Assembly: GCA_964553045.1 (NCBI GenBank)
Contig: CAZKJG010000002.1
Span: forward strand, 62,001 to 126,000
Direction of reading: 5' to 3'
DNA: 64,000 bases
From: JAWLEP01 sp964553045
GTDB lineage: Bacteria; Fermentibacterota; Fermentibacteria; Fermentibacterales; JCC-6
Position numbers and translations under genes: made by a program. Below are positions 9,012 to 17,448 of the stretch, piece by piece. The notes beneath the pieces were generated by a model. It saw only the letters and a program-made list of their open reading frames with translations, did no database searches and was not told the origin of the DNA. The stretch's first letter is position 1. Every line of letters begins with the position of its first letter.

Positions 9012-10145
9012 ATGAGAAGGGCCTCCCGCGGAACCCACCTGTTCACCCTGGCCGGCTTTCGCGTCAGCATGGACCTCAGCTGGCTGGTGATAGCCTTCCT
9101 GGTTACATGGACGCTGGCGGCGGGGATATTCCCAGACCGGTACCCCAACCTCTCCACCGGGGCCTACTGGGCAATGGGAATCGGGTGCGCCGTGGGCCTG
9201 CTGGTCTCCATAGTCCTCCACGAGCTGAGCCACTCCCTGGTGGCCAGGAGGTTCGGAATGCCAATAGGGGGAATAACCCTCTTCGTCTTCGGCGGAATCG
9301 CTCAGATGGAGGATCAGCCTCCCCATCCCAGGGCGGAGGCGCTCATGGCCATTGCCGGACCCGTAAGCAGCGCGATCATCGGAGGTGTCCTGCTGGGTCT
9401 TCACGGCCTGGCGGGCTCCGCCATGCCCACACCCCTGGCCGGCGCGGTCCACTACCTGGGGCTGATAAACCTGGTGCTGGCGGCCTTCAACACCCTGCCG
9501 GCGTTTCCCCTGGATGGGGGGAGGCTGCTGCGGGCGGGCCTGTGGGCCTGGAAGAAGAGCATGCGAAAGGCAACCCGCACAGCCTCACGCATCGGCAGGA
9601 TATTCAGCTACGTGCTCATCGCCCTCGGTATGCTGGCCCTCCTGTCGGGCAGCTTCATAGCGGGCATCTGGTGGGGCCTGATAGGGCTTTTCCTGAACGG
9701 GGCGGCGAAGAGCTCCTACCGGCAGATGCTGCTGCGCAGGGAGCTGGAAGGGGAGCCGGTCAGGAAGTTCATGGAGGACCGCCCGATTACGGTTCCCGCC
9801 TCCGCTACGGTAGCGGAGCTGCTGGGCGAGTACGTTTTCAGGCACTACAAGAAGATGTTCCCCGTGGTGGAGGAGGACGGCGGCCTGCTGGGCTGCGTCA
9901 CCACCGAGGAGATAAAGCACGTGCCCGAGGAGCAGAGGGGGACCAGGAAGGTGGGCGAGATCGCCGACCGCTGCAGCGGCGAGAACACCATCGGGCCGGA
10001 CGAGGACGCCACCAGCGCGCTGTCCCGAATGAGCGGCAGCGGTAAGAGCAGGCTGGTGGTGGCCGAGGACGGCAGGCCCGTGGGCGTGATAACCCTCAAG
10101 GACCTGCTGCTGCTGCTGTCGCTGAAGATAGACCTCGAAGAGTGA
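9012..10145 (+). CDS. site-2 protease (M50) family membrane metallopeptidase with C-terminal CBS domains
   Basis: 377 residues. The polytopic N-terminal half holds the HELSH zinc site (H70, E71, H74) inside a membrane helix, and the second motif NTLPAFPLDGGR with the third ligand D168, matching the SpoIVFB/CBS-containing group of M50 proteases. A CBS-domain pair follows (about 245-377): VRKFMEDRPITVPASATVAELLGEYVF and a second CBS ending VGVITLKDLLLLL. CBS domains in this group are thought to sense adenine nucleotides. Such proteases cut membrane-embedded regulators, but the substrate here is unknown. The stop overlaps the universal stress gene region, so the two are probably one transcript. 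Confidence 0.88.
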   Translation: MRRASRGTHLFTLAGFRVSMDLSWLVIAFLVTWTLAAGIFPDRYPNLSTGAYWAMGIGCAVGLLVSIVLHELSHSLVARRFGMPIGGITLFVFGGIAQMEDQPPHPRAEALMAIAGPVSSAIIGGVLLGLHGLAGSAMPTPLAGAVHYLGLINLVLAAFNTLPAFPLDGGRLLRAGLWAWKKSMRKATRTASRIGRIFSYVLIALGMLALLSGSFIAGIWWGLIGLFLNGAAKSSYRQMLLRRELEGEPVRKFMEDRPITVPASATVAELLGEYVFRHYKKMFPVVEEDGGLLGCVTTEEIKHVPEEQRGTRKVGEIADRCSGENTIGPDEDATSALSRMSGSGKSRLVVAEDGRPVGVITLKDLLLLLSLKIDLEE

Positions 10146-10162
10146 ATGGAGCTGACAGGACG

Positions 10163-10651
10163 ATGCTGGATGTGAACAGGATCCTGGCGCCGGTGGACCT
10201 GGGGCCGGAGAGCCGCAAGGTCCTGCGGACCGCCGGGGAGATAGCCTCGGCCTTCCACTCCGAGGTGGTGGCCATGCACGTGGTGCAGCCGGTGCCGCCG
10301 CTGCCCATGGCCCAGGAGGTTCCGCCGGGGTCCACGGCCGCCTTCAACGTGCCCGTATACCAGAGCACTCTGGAGGAGCAGGCCGAGGCCTCACTGGAGG
10401 AGATTTTTGACACGGAGCTGCCGAAGGGTATGGCCAGGGCGCTGCTGGTGAGGACCGGCCGGATTGCCCCCACCATTCTGGAAGAGGTGCGGCACGGCGG
10501 TTACGACCTGGTGGTGATAGGCTCCGGTGAGGGCGATGACCTGGACACCATGCTGTTCGGTTCCATAGCCCAGCGGGTGGTGGAGAACGCCGCCGCGCCG
10601 GTGCTGGTCCTGAGAGGAAGAGAAGAGAGCGAAGAGGCAGAAGGGAGATAG
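10163..10651 (+). CDS. universal stress protein (UspA family)
   Basis: 162 residues, one Usp domain. It begins LDVNRILAPVDLGPESRKVL and ends with the nucleotide-binding region DLVVIGSGEGDDLDTMLFGSIAQRVVENAAAPVLVLR. The usual G-2x-G-9x-G(S/T) signature is slightly altered (GSGEG...FGS), so ATP binding is likely but not certain. The ATG at 10163 is preferred over a GTG at 10142 that overlaps the preceding stop, because conservation begins at LDVNRIL. The role is stress tolerance, often by regulating membrane proteins; here it follows the CBS-bearing site-2 protease. Confidence 0.85.
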   Translation: MLDVNRILAPVDLGPESRKVLRTAGEIASAFHSEVVAMHVVQPVPPLPMAQEVPPGSTAAFNVPVYQSTLEEQAEASLEEIFDTELPKGMARALLVRTGRIAPTILEEVRHGGYDLVVIGSGEGDDLDTMLFGSIAQRVVENAAAPVLVLRGREESEEAEGR

Positions 10652-10720
10652 CAGCGCCGAGGACGCCCTGGAGGAGCTTCGCCGTGGGCCGAAGACCGCC
10701 CGGGACAAGATCCGGGAGGC

Positions 10721-11380
10721 CTAGACCCGGCCCTTCCGCTCCAGGACCCAGCGGACCGACCACCGGATCAGCTCCAGGTTGGTTTTCAGGTTCAACTTGC
10801 GCTTGATGTTCTGGCGGTGGGACTCCACGGTCTTGACGCTTATGCCCAGTTGTTCGGCTATCGAGCTGGAGGACACCCCCTCGCCTATGAGGGTCATCAC
10901 CTCCAGCTCGCGGTCGGTGAGCCTGCTGGCCGGCGGGTCCTCGCCCTGGGGGTAGCCGTCGCCTCCCACGAACCTCCTCAGCAGCCTGTTGGTCATGGTG
11001 GGGCTGAGGTAGATGCTGCCGGAGTTGACCGTCCTCACCGCGCTCACCAGGTCCTCCTCTGCGGCGTCCTTCTGTATGTAGCCGCCGGCCCCGGACTCCA
11101 GGGCCCGCTCGGCGTAGATCTTCTCGTCGTGAATAGACGACACCAGCACCCTGATGCCGTCGTAGCGGGAGGTGAGCCGCTTCACCATCTCCAGGCCGTC
11201 GCCCCGGGCCAGGGAGAGGTCGGCCACCACCACGTCCGGCTTCAGCTCCCCCGCCATTCTCTCGCCGGTGGCGGCGCTGTCGGTCTCCCCGCAGACCTCC
11301 ATGCCCTCCTCGGCCTCCAGCAGGGCTGTCAGCCCCTTTCGTACGATGGGGTGGTCCTCTACCAGCAGGACTCTTATCAT
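10721..11380 (-). CDS. NarL/LuxR-family response regulator
   Basis: 219 residues. The N-terminal receiver domain has acidic residues near IRVLLVEDHPIVRKG and the phospho-acceptor in VVVADLSLARGDG. The C-terminal LuxR-type helix-turn-helix reads LTDRELEVMTLIGEG, SISVKTVESHRQNIKRKL-like (seen as LGISVKTVESHRQNIKRKLN). It binds DNA as a phosphorylated dimer. Its start overlaps the stop of the histidine kinase gene by 4 bp (ATGA), so the two are translationally coupled partners. The regulated genes are unknown; the universal stress/site-2 protease unit converges on this gene. Confidence 0.93.
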   Translation of the reverse strand: MIRVLLVEDHPIVRKGLTALLEAEEGMEVCGETDSAATGERMAGELKPDVVVADLSLARGDGLEMVKRLTSRYDGIRVLVSSIHDEKIYAERALESGAGGYIQKDAAEEDLVSAVRTVNSGSIYLSPTMTNRLLRRFVGGDGYPQGEDPPASRLTDRELEVMTLIGEGVSSSSIAEQLGISVKTVESHRQNIKRKLNLKTNLELIRWSVRWVLERKGRV

Positions 11381-12399
11381 TCCGTTTCCTCCCCAGTGCT
11401 GCCCTCGAGTACCTCGGGCACCCTGCAGCTCACCACGGTTCCCCGACCCTTCTCGGACCTTATGTCCAGCTCCAGGCCGTTGGCAAGGGCCCTCTGTCTC
11501 ATCAGAAGGATGCCGTAGCAGTCCCCCAGCGAGGTGTCGCCGGGGTCGAAGCCGCGGCCGTTGTCCCTTACCTGCATCTGCATGTCCCCCTCGATCAGCC
11601 GCAGGCGGACCTCGATGCTTTCGGCGCCGGAATGCCGCATGGCGTTGGTCACGGCCTCGCGGGCGATGTTGTACACCGCCCTGGCCCTCTGCGGCGGTAT
11701 GCTGCGGGGCAGCGCGTCGGCCTCCAGGCGCACGGGAACGTTCGGAGTGGAGACCGTGGAGGCCATCCTCTCCATTGCCGTGATCAGCGGGGTCTGCCGG
11801 AAGTCAATGGTCATCAGGGCGTGGGAGAGCTCCCGGATCTGCTGCAGGCTCTTTTCTGCCAGGCCGGCTATCTCCCCGGCAGTCTCCCTGAGCTCTTCAC
11901 CCGCTTCCTCCGCGCCCAGCCGCTTTCGCAGGGAGGAGGCCATCATCTTCAGCCCGGTGAGGTCCTGGCCGACGTTGTCGTGCAGGTACTCGGCCACCTC
12001 CCTACGCTGGCTGTCGGCGGCGTCCGCGAGGTACTCGGTGAGGCCGTGCAGCATGGGGGCCCCGCTGATGGTTCCGGCCGTGTGGACCACCGCGGACAGC
12101 AGGACATGGCCACCCTCCATGGCGTCGCTGCGCCAGGTAACGGGGTGGGGGTTGCCCTCCGAGTCGACGACGGGAACCACCAGCCATTCGCCGTGGACGT
12201 TCCACAGGTGGTCCATCACCGTCCGCCATGCGGATTCGCTTCCGAAAAGCGGCCGGAGGTCGGAGAAAGACCCGGGCTCGGCTCCCAGGAGAATCCTGAG
12301 GGTCCCGCTGCAGAGCACAGCGACTCCCTGGGAGTCGAAGATGGCGCTGGCGAAGGGCGACTTTTCCAGTATGGCGGCGAGCAGGCCGGTGGGCTGCAA
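11377..12399 (-). CDS. cytoplasmic NarX/DegS-type sensor histidine kinase
   Basis: 340 residues, no membrane segment. A PAS-like N-terminal domain (about 5-125, AIFDSQGVAVLCSGTLRILLG) is followed by a HisKA_3 dimerisation domain with the phospho-acceptor His in EVAEYLHDNVGQDLTGLK, and a HATPase_c domain (NIAREAVTNAMRHSGA; VRDNGRGFDPGD; YGILLMRQRA). This is the usual partner of LuxR-type regulators and overlaps the one downstream by 4 bp. The start is a TTG at 12399, supported by GAGGAG about 6 nt upstream; the first ATG would remove the PAS start. Being soluble, it probably senses a cytoplasmic redox or metabolic cue. Confidence 0.9.
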   Translation of the reverse strand: MQPTGLLAAILEKSPFASAIFDSQGVAVLCSGTLRILLGAEPGSFSDLRPLFGSESAWRTVMDHLWNVHGEWLVVPVVDSEGNPHPVTWRSDAMEGGHVLLSAVVHTAGTISGAPMLHGLTEYLADAADSQRREVAEYLHDNVGQDLTGLKMMASSLRKRLGAEEAGEELRETAGEIAGLAEKSLQQIRELSHALMTIDFRQTPLITAMERMASTVSTPNVPVRLEADALPRSIPPQRARAVYNIAREAVTNAMRHSGAESIEVRLRLIEGDMQMQVRDNGRGFDPGDTSLGDCYGILLMRQRALANGLELDIRSEKGRGTVVSCRVPEVLEGSTGEETE

Positions 12400-12589
12400 T
12401 CAGCTCCTCTCCTCGTTTAATTCCGATCACTGGAATAGCACGACTAACATAGGAAATGGCCTTTGCCGGGGAAAGCCCGCTGGAGAAGCGACCCAGGGGC
12501 GAATGGGGCATTCCCCGATGCTCCCTGGCCCCACCTTGTGGCATTCTTGACAGGCAGGATCAATCCGAGGGCAGATCGAAGGGAGCGAG

Positions 12590-13657
12590 ATGGCCGAGAA
12601 GATGAGGACTTTCGTGATGAGGAAGATCGGCGAGGTGGGCATGATGGAGAATGAGGTCCCCGGCGATCCGGGCCCCAACGGGGCGATCGTAAAAACCACC
12701 AGGGCGCTGATCTGCACCTCCGACACCCATACGGTGGCCGGTGCAATAGGGCCGCGGGAGAACCTGATCCTCGGTCACGAGGCGGTGGGCGTGGTGGACC
12801 GGGTGGGCAGCGAGGTGGACGGATTCCGGGCCGGAGACAGGGTGGCGGTGAACGCCATAACCCCTGACTTCATCTGTCACAACTGCCAGCGCGGCTACCC
12901 CTCGCAGTGCGGTGAGATGCTGGGGGGCTGGAAGTTCGCCAACATCAAGGACGGCGTCTTCGCAGACTACTTCCACGTCAACCAGGCCTCGGCCAACCTC
13001 GCCCCCATCCCCGACGGCCTCTCCGACGAGCAGGCGGTCTACGCCTGCGACATGATGTCCACGGGGTTTGCAGGAGCCGAGAACGCCGACATACCCATGG
13101 GGGGAACGGTGGCCGTGTTCGCCCAGGGCCCGGTGGGTCTGATGGCCACCGCCGGGGCCCGGCTGCTGGGAGCGGGGATGATCATAGCCGTGGAGACCGT
13201 TCCCAACAGGATCGAGCTGGCCCGCCACTACGGCGCCGACGAGGTGGTGGACTTCGCCGAGACCGATCCGGTTGACGCCATCATGGAGCTCACCGGCGGC
13301 GAGGGAGTGGACTCGGCCATCGAGTCGCTGGGCGCGCAGGCGACCTTCGAAGCCTGCGTCAAGGTTACCCGTCCGGGCGGGACCATATCCAACGTCGGCT
13401 ACCACGGAGAGGGTGAGTACGTGAAGATCCCCAGGGAGGCGTGGGGCGTCGGCATGTCCGACAAGACCATACGCACCGCCCTCTGTCCCGGCGGAAGCCA
13501 GAGGATGGAGAGGCTCTTTCGTCTGATACTCGGAGGCAGGGTGGACCCCGCCAGGATGACCACCCACAGCTTCGATTTCGACGAGATCGAGAAGGCCTTC
13601 GAGCTGATGCGGACCAAGGAGGACGGAGTTATAAAGCCGCTGGTGCGTTTCCTGTAG
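12590..13657 (+). CDS. adh: zinc-dependent NADP(H) secondary-alcohol dehydrogenase
   Basis: 355 residues, colinear with the Thermoanaerobacter brockii/Clostridium beijerinckii secondary alcohol dehydrogenases. The catalytic zinc ligands are in CTSDTHTV (Cys), LGHEAVG (His) and YACDMMSTGF (Asp), the Cys-His-Asp triad characteristic of that group. The cofactor motif is GPVGLMATAGARLLGAG. Conserved blocks GGWKFANIKDGVF and KTIRTALCPGGSQRME are also present. It reversibly oxidises secondary alcohols to ketones, typical of fermentative anaerobes. The CNNCQRG-like region has extra Cys residues (ICHNCQRGYPSQC) that could hold a structural zinc. AAGGGAG precedes the ATG. Confidence 0.9.
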   Translation: MAEKMRTFVMRKIGEVGMMENEVPGDPGPNGAIVKTTRALICTSDTHTVAGAIGPRENLILGHEAVGVVDRVGSEVDGFRAGDRVAVNAITPDFICHNCQRGYPSQCGEMLGGWKFANIKDGVFADYFHVNQASANLAPIPDGLSDEQAVYACDMMSTGFAGAENADIPMGGTVAVFAQGPVGLMATAGARLLGAGMIIAVETVPNRIELARHYGADEVVDFAETDPVDAIMELTGGEGVDSAIESLGAQATFEACVKVTRPGGTISNVGYHGEGEYVKIPREAWGVGMSDKTIRTALCPGGSQRMERLFRLILGGRVDPARMTTHSFDFDEIEKAFELMRTKEDGVIKPLVRFL

Positions 13658-13693
13658 CCGGTGGCGATGAATGAAAGAGAAGGAGTGATGGCG

Positions 13694-14623
13694 ATGCTGC
13701 TGCTGGCAGTGCTCTCCGCCCGGAGGACGGAGCTCCGTCTGGCAGAGCCCGACGGGGGCGGCGGCCTGAGCTACGTTTCCAGCTACATATCCGACTTGCT
13801 GACCGGCGCCGACGAGAGGGCGGCCGCCATGGCCGACTTCCTGGAAAGGGAGGGCTGTACCCCCGATGGCGCCGCTGTTGCCAGGCCATCGGAAGCAGAG
13901 AGGATTCCCGAGTCCGCCCTGCGGGCGCTCACGGCGACCGACAGGCTCGTGCTGGTGACTCCGGCCGTGGCCATGGCCAGCTCCGTGACAGGGGGCTGCC
14001 TGTCCGACCCGGGCGGGAACGGCCGCCGGGTGGTGATCTACACAGACGGCGACCTGGACTGCGCGTTGGTTCCCGGCGACGGAGGCAGGCCCAGGCCCTG
14101 TCCGATAGCCATGGCGGACCCGGTCTATGCCACGCCGGTGCAGCTGGACTTTCTCTGCTACGTCTCCGACAGTATGGGGCGGCCCAAGGTGGGCAGGATA
14201 CTGACCGGAGAGGGAATGCAGCTGATGTACGCCTACATGCGCGACGTCGTAGGCTACCACGAGCCGACCTGGATGGTCCGGTCGGTAAGGGAGCGCGGCG
14301 TTGCCGGCGCCGTGGAAGCCTGTGTCAGGTCCACCGAGAGGAGCTGCCGGCTGGCGACCGTCACCGCCGAGTTCCTGGCCTCCCTTCTGAGGACCGAGGC
14401 TGTCAACACCGCACTTCGCGCATCTGCGACGGGAGGAGCGGTGCTCGGCGGCAGCCTGGTGCGCACCGCCGCAGCCGCATCCGGGCCGGAATGGCCCCGA
14501 AAAGGTACCGACAACGGTCACCTCCCTGAGGAGCTGCTTCCGTACCTTCCGGTGCTGGCCTCGAAGGGATGTACGCGCATGGACGGACTGGGCAGGATGG
14601 CGGAAAGGGAACTGACCGCCTGA
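13694..14623 (+). CDS. degenerate glucokinase (Glk, PF02685)-like protein
   Basis: 309 residues, close to the ~320 of Glk. The ATG at 13694 is chosen because AAGGAG lies 8 nt upstream. The C-terminal half aligns with Glk: VGRILTGEGMQLMYAYMRDV parallels the KVLSGPGLxxLY block, CVRSTERSCRLATVTAEFLASLL parallels the helix after it, and ATGGAVLGGSLVR parallels the GGVFIAGGI block. The N-terminal phosphate motif DxGGTNxR is not there (LAVLSARRTELRLAEP occupies its place), and the ND catalytic site is not obvious. It may bind sugars without phosphorylating them, or be decaying. It lies just after the alcohol dehydrogenase. Assignment is by pattern only. Confidence 0.45.
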   Translation: MLLLAVLSARRTELRLAEPDGGGGLSYVSSYISDLLTGADERAAAMADFLEREGCTPDGAAVARPSEAERIPESALRALTATDRLVLVTPAVAMASSVTGGCLSDPGGNGRRVVIYTDGDLDCALVPGDGGRPRPCPIAMADPVYATPVQLDFLCYVSDSMGRPKVGRILTGEGMQLMYAYMRDVVGYHEPTWMVRSVRERGVAGAVEACVRSTERSCRLATVTAEFLASLLRTEAVNTALRASATGGAVLGGSLVRTAAAASGPEWPRKGTDNGHLPEELLPYLPVLASKGCTRMDGLGRMAERELTA

Positions 14624-14699
14624 GGGTGGATTGCAGTGGGAGCACCGTGCTGCCCCGCGCGGCAATTGAGTGAAGTGAGACAGAAGCGAAAGGAATGAG

Positions 14700-15089
14700 A
14701 TGCTGGACGAAGCGCTGCAGACGGCGGACTGGAAGAGCGAGAAGCACGTGCCGGTGATCGATGCGCCCGACATGGTGAAGGCCGACGAGGTCTTCGAGGT
14801 GAACGTCACCCTGGGCAAGGAGGTGGCCCATCCCAACACCACAGCTCACCACATCGCATGGATCGCCCTCTACTTCCGGCCCGAGGGCGGAAAGTTCCCC
14901 TACGAGGTGGGCCGTGTGGAGCTCTCCTCTCACGGCGCATCCACCGACGGGCCCGACGAGAGCGGCGTCTATACCCACCACGGATGCACGTTCGGCATGA
15001 AGACGTCCCATCCCGGAAGGCTGATGGCCATGGCCCACTGCAACATCCACGGCCTCTGGCAGAGCGAGAGCAAGCTCTCGCTGGAGTAG
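14700..15089 (+). CDS. superoxide reductase (neelaredoxin/desulfoferrodoxin C-terminal type)
   Basis: 129 residues, the size of a one-iron (class II) superoxide reductase without the N-terminal desulforedoxin domain. The iron ligands are recognisable: SEKHVPVI (first His), HPNTTAHHIAWI (two His) and AHCNIHGLW (Cys and His). It reduces superoxide to peroxide without making oxygen, a hallmark of anaerobes meeting traces of air, and takes electrons from rubredoxin. AAAGGA lies 5 nt before the ATG. It fits the fermentative picture given by the neighbouring alcohol dehydrogenase. A GC hairpin (15101-15122) without a T-run follows. Confidence 0.9.
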   Translation: MLDEALQTADWKSEKHVPVIDAPDMVKADEVFEVNVTLGKEVAHPNTTAHHIAWIALYFRPEGGKFPYEVGRVELSSHGASTDGPDESGVYTHHGCTFGMKTSHPGRLMAMAHCNIHGLWQSESKLSLE

Positions 15090-15183
15090 CGCAGGACAGG
15101 CGGCCCCCGCACGGGGCCGCCATACCCCACCTTCGATCTGCACTCGCCGCCCCTTATATTACCCGGCCGATACGGGAGGCGGA

Positions 15184-16980
15184 ATGAGAAAGAGAATTCG
15201 AAACTTCTCCATCATAGCGCACATAGACCATGGCAAGTCCACGCTGGCCGACAGGCTCCTGCAGATGACCCACACGGTCTCCGAACGGGAGTTCCACGAC
15301 CTGATGCTGGACGACATGGACATCGAGCGGGAGCGGGGGATAACCATCAAGTCCTCCGCGGTGACCATGCTCTACACCGCCGCAGACGGCGAGGAGTACA
15401 CCCTGAACCTGATCGACACTCCGGGCCATGTGGACTTCTCCTACGAGGTGTCCCGGGCCCTGGCCTCCTGCGAGGGCGCCCTGCTGGTGATAGACGCCGC
15501 CCAGGGGGTGGAGGCCCAGACCCTGGCAAACCTCTACAAGGCCATGGAGCAGGAACTGACCGTAATTCCGGTGGTCAACAAGATAGACCTCCCCTCGGCC
15601 AACATCCTCGAGGTGCTCATCGAAGTGGAGAACGAGCTGGCCCTGGACCCCGACGAAGCCGTGCTGGTCTCCGCCAAGACCGGCGAGGGCGTGGAGGAGC
15701 TGCTGGAGAGACTGGTGGAGCGCATACCGCCCCCCTCCGGTGACGACGGCGGCCCCCTCCAGGCTCGGGTTTTCGACAGCATCTTCGACCCCTACCGGGG
15801 AGTAGTGGTCTTCTTCCGGGTGGTGGAGGGGACGCTGAGGGCCGGAGACCGGATATCCCTGATGGCCTCGGGGAAGGAGTACACGGCCGAGGAGGTCGGC
15901 CACCTGGGCATCACCCGGAGCGCCTGCAGGAGGCTGGCCGCCGGCGAGGTGGGTTACCTCATCGGGGGGATCAAGTCCATAGCCGATGTAAGATCGGGCG
16001 ACACTGTGACCCACGCAGAAAGGCCGGCGGAGGAGCCACTGGCCGGCTACGAGGAGGCCAAGCCCGTGGTCTTCTCCTCCATCTTCCCGGTATCCACCGA
16101 GGACTACAACGACCTGGCGGCCGCCATGGAGCGGCTGAAGCTCAACGACGCCTCCCTTACTTACGAAAAGGCATCCTCAGCGGGGCTGGGTTTCGGATTC
16201 CGCTGCGGCTTTCTGGGCCTTCTTCACCTGGAGGTCGTGCAGGAGCGGCTGGAGAGGGAGTTCGGAATGTCTTTGGTGCTCACCGCGCCCACGGTTCTCT
16301 ACCGGGTGACCATGTCAGACGGCGAGGTGATCTACCTTGACAACCCGTTGCTCTACCCCGACCCGGCGCAGATACGGAGGACGGAGGAGCCATACATCAA
16401 TGCTTCCATAATAATGCCCGACAAGTACATAGGTCCCGTTACCGAGCTGCTTATGAACCGAAGGGCCGAGAACTACAAGAACCTCTACGTGGGCAGGAAG
16501 CGGGTGGAGATAACCGCGGAGCTTCCCCTGGCCGAGGTGGTCTACGACTTCTACGACCGGCTGAAGTCCATCACCCAGGGGTACGGGTCGTTCGACTACG
16601 AGAGCGCCGACTACCGGGAGTCCGACCTGGTGCGGCTGGACATACTGGTCAACAAGGAGAGGGTGGAGGCGCTCTCCATGCTGGTCCACCGCGACAACGC
16701 CAGGGCCTGGGCCCGCAGCGCCTGCAGGCGCCTCAAGGAGGAGATTCCGCGCCAGCAGTTCAAGATCCCCATACAGGGCGCCATAGGCGGCGAGATCATC
16801 GCCCGGGAGACCATTCGGGCCCTTCGAAAGGACGTCACCGCCAAGTGCTACGGGGGTGACGTAACGCGGAAGAGAAAGCTCCTGGAGAAACAGAAGGAGG
16901 GGAAGAAGCGCATGAAGATGGTGGGAAGCGTGGAGATACCGCAGAAGGCCTTCCTGGCCGTGCTGAAGCGCGACGAATGA
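15184..16980 (+). CDS. lepA: elongation factor 4 (back-translocase LepA)
   Basis: 598 residues, full length. GTPase motifs: AHIDHGKSTLADRLLQ (G1), RGITIKSS (G2), DTPGHVDF (G3), NKIDLPSA (G4) and SAKTGEGV (G5). The LepA-specific C-terminal domain ends with KRKLLEKQKEGKKRMKMVGS and VEIPQKAFLAVLKRDE. It acts on stalled or mispositioned ribosomes and in subunit biogenesis. GGGAGGCGGA precedes the ATG at 15184. Confidence 0.97.
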   Translation: MRKRIRNFSIIAHIDHGKSTLADRLLQMTHTVSEREFHDLMLDDMDIERERGITIKSSAVTMLYTAADGEEYTLNLIDTPGHVDFSYEVSRALASCEGALLVIDAAQGVEAQTLANLYKAMEQELTVIPVVNKIDLPSANILEVLIEVENELALDPDEAVLVSAKTGEGVEELLERLVERIPPPSGDDGGPLQARVFDSIFDPYRGVVVFFRVVEGTLRAGDRISLMASGKEYTAEEVGHLGITRSACRRLAAGEVGYLIGGIKSIADVRSGDTVTHAERPAEEPLAGYEEAKPVVFSSIFPVSTEDYNDLAAAMERLKLNDASLTYEKASSAGLGFGFRCGFLGLLHLEVVQERLEREFGMSLVLTAPTVLYRVTMSDGEVIYLDNPLLYPDPAQIRRTEEPYINASIIMPDKYIGPVTELLMNRRAENYKNLYVGRKRVEITAELPLAEVVYDFYDRLKSITQGYGSFDYESADYRESDLVRLDILVNKERVEALSMLVHRDNARAWARSACRRLKEEIPRQQFKIPIQGAIGGEIIARETIRALRKDVTAKCYGGDVTRKRKLLEKQKEGKKRMKMVGSVEIPQKAFLAVLKRDE

Positions 16981-16996
16981 TGAAGGGACGTTCGGA

Positions 16997-17437
16997 ATGA
17001 GAAAGCTCTCGGCTCTGGCGGCCGCCGTGGTGCTGGTGCTGGCATGTGGAGACGACGACCCGTCGGGTCCCTCCGGCCACGGGCCCCAGACCGGGGACTG
17101 GACCGGCTGGGCCCCCAGCGGCGAGCCGCTGGCTTTCACCGTGACCGAAGACAGCATCACCGGCTTCGAGATGACCGTGATCCACACCGTGGACGGGGCG
17201 GCCGACACTGTGGTCTGGCAGGTCTCGGCCATGGAGCTGGTGGGTGACAGCACCTTCAGCGGCGCCGACTCCATCGACGAAGACTCGGTCTCCTTCGGTT
17301 TCACCGTGTCCGGGGGCTTCACGGCCAGCGACAGCGCCCAGGGCAGCTGGAGCTCGACGGCCGAGTGGGAGATCGGCGGCGGCTCCGGTGTGGACGATCT
17401 GGGCGGCTCCTGGACGGCCTCGCCGTCCGACGGCTGA
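16997..17437 (+). CDS. small lipoprotein, function unknown
   Basis: 146 residues. A hydrophobic signal peptide (MRKLSALAAAVVLVLAC) ends in a lipobox-like VLAC with the acylated Cys at about residue 17. Acidic Asp/Ser/Gly-rich linkers (CGDDDPSGPSG) and a beta-rich domain follow (WTGWAPSGEPLAFTVTED, VSFGFTVSGGFTASDS, GSWSSTAEWEIGG). The pattern of short strands resembles small lipoproteins that report a treatment-effect-like beta sandwich in candidate phyla, but no named family fits. It lies 17 bp after lepA and 12 bp before the DUF1838 gene, so all three may be co-transcribed. Confidence 0.65.
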   Translation: MRKLSALAAAVVLVLACGDDDPSGPSGHGPQTGDWTGWAPSGEPLAFTVTEDSITGFEMTVIHTVDGAADTVVWQVSAMELVGDSTFSGADSIDEDSVSFGFTVSGGFTASDSAQGSWSSTAEWEIGGGSGVDDLGGSWTASPSDG

Positions 17438-17448
17438 AGGGGTATGGA

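Noticed and set aside
10652..10720. Small ORF (SAEDALEELRRGPKTARDK) between usp and the response regulator
   Set aside because: It has no start codon or ribosome binding site in frame; a stop lies just upstream.
12540..12590. Sigma54-type promoter (TGGCATTCTTGACA) before the alcohol dehydrogenase
   Set aside because: The spacing and bases do not fit the -24/-12 consensus well enough.
12560..14842. Minus-strand open frame of 760 codons
   Set aside because: Antisense to the alcohol dehydrogenase and its neighbours, rich in Gly/His/Pro without any domain.
15101..15122. Terminator after the superoxide reductase gene
   Set aside because: A GC hairpin is present but no T-run follows; it may be only a weak structure.
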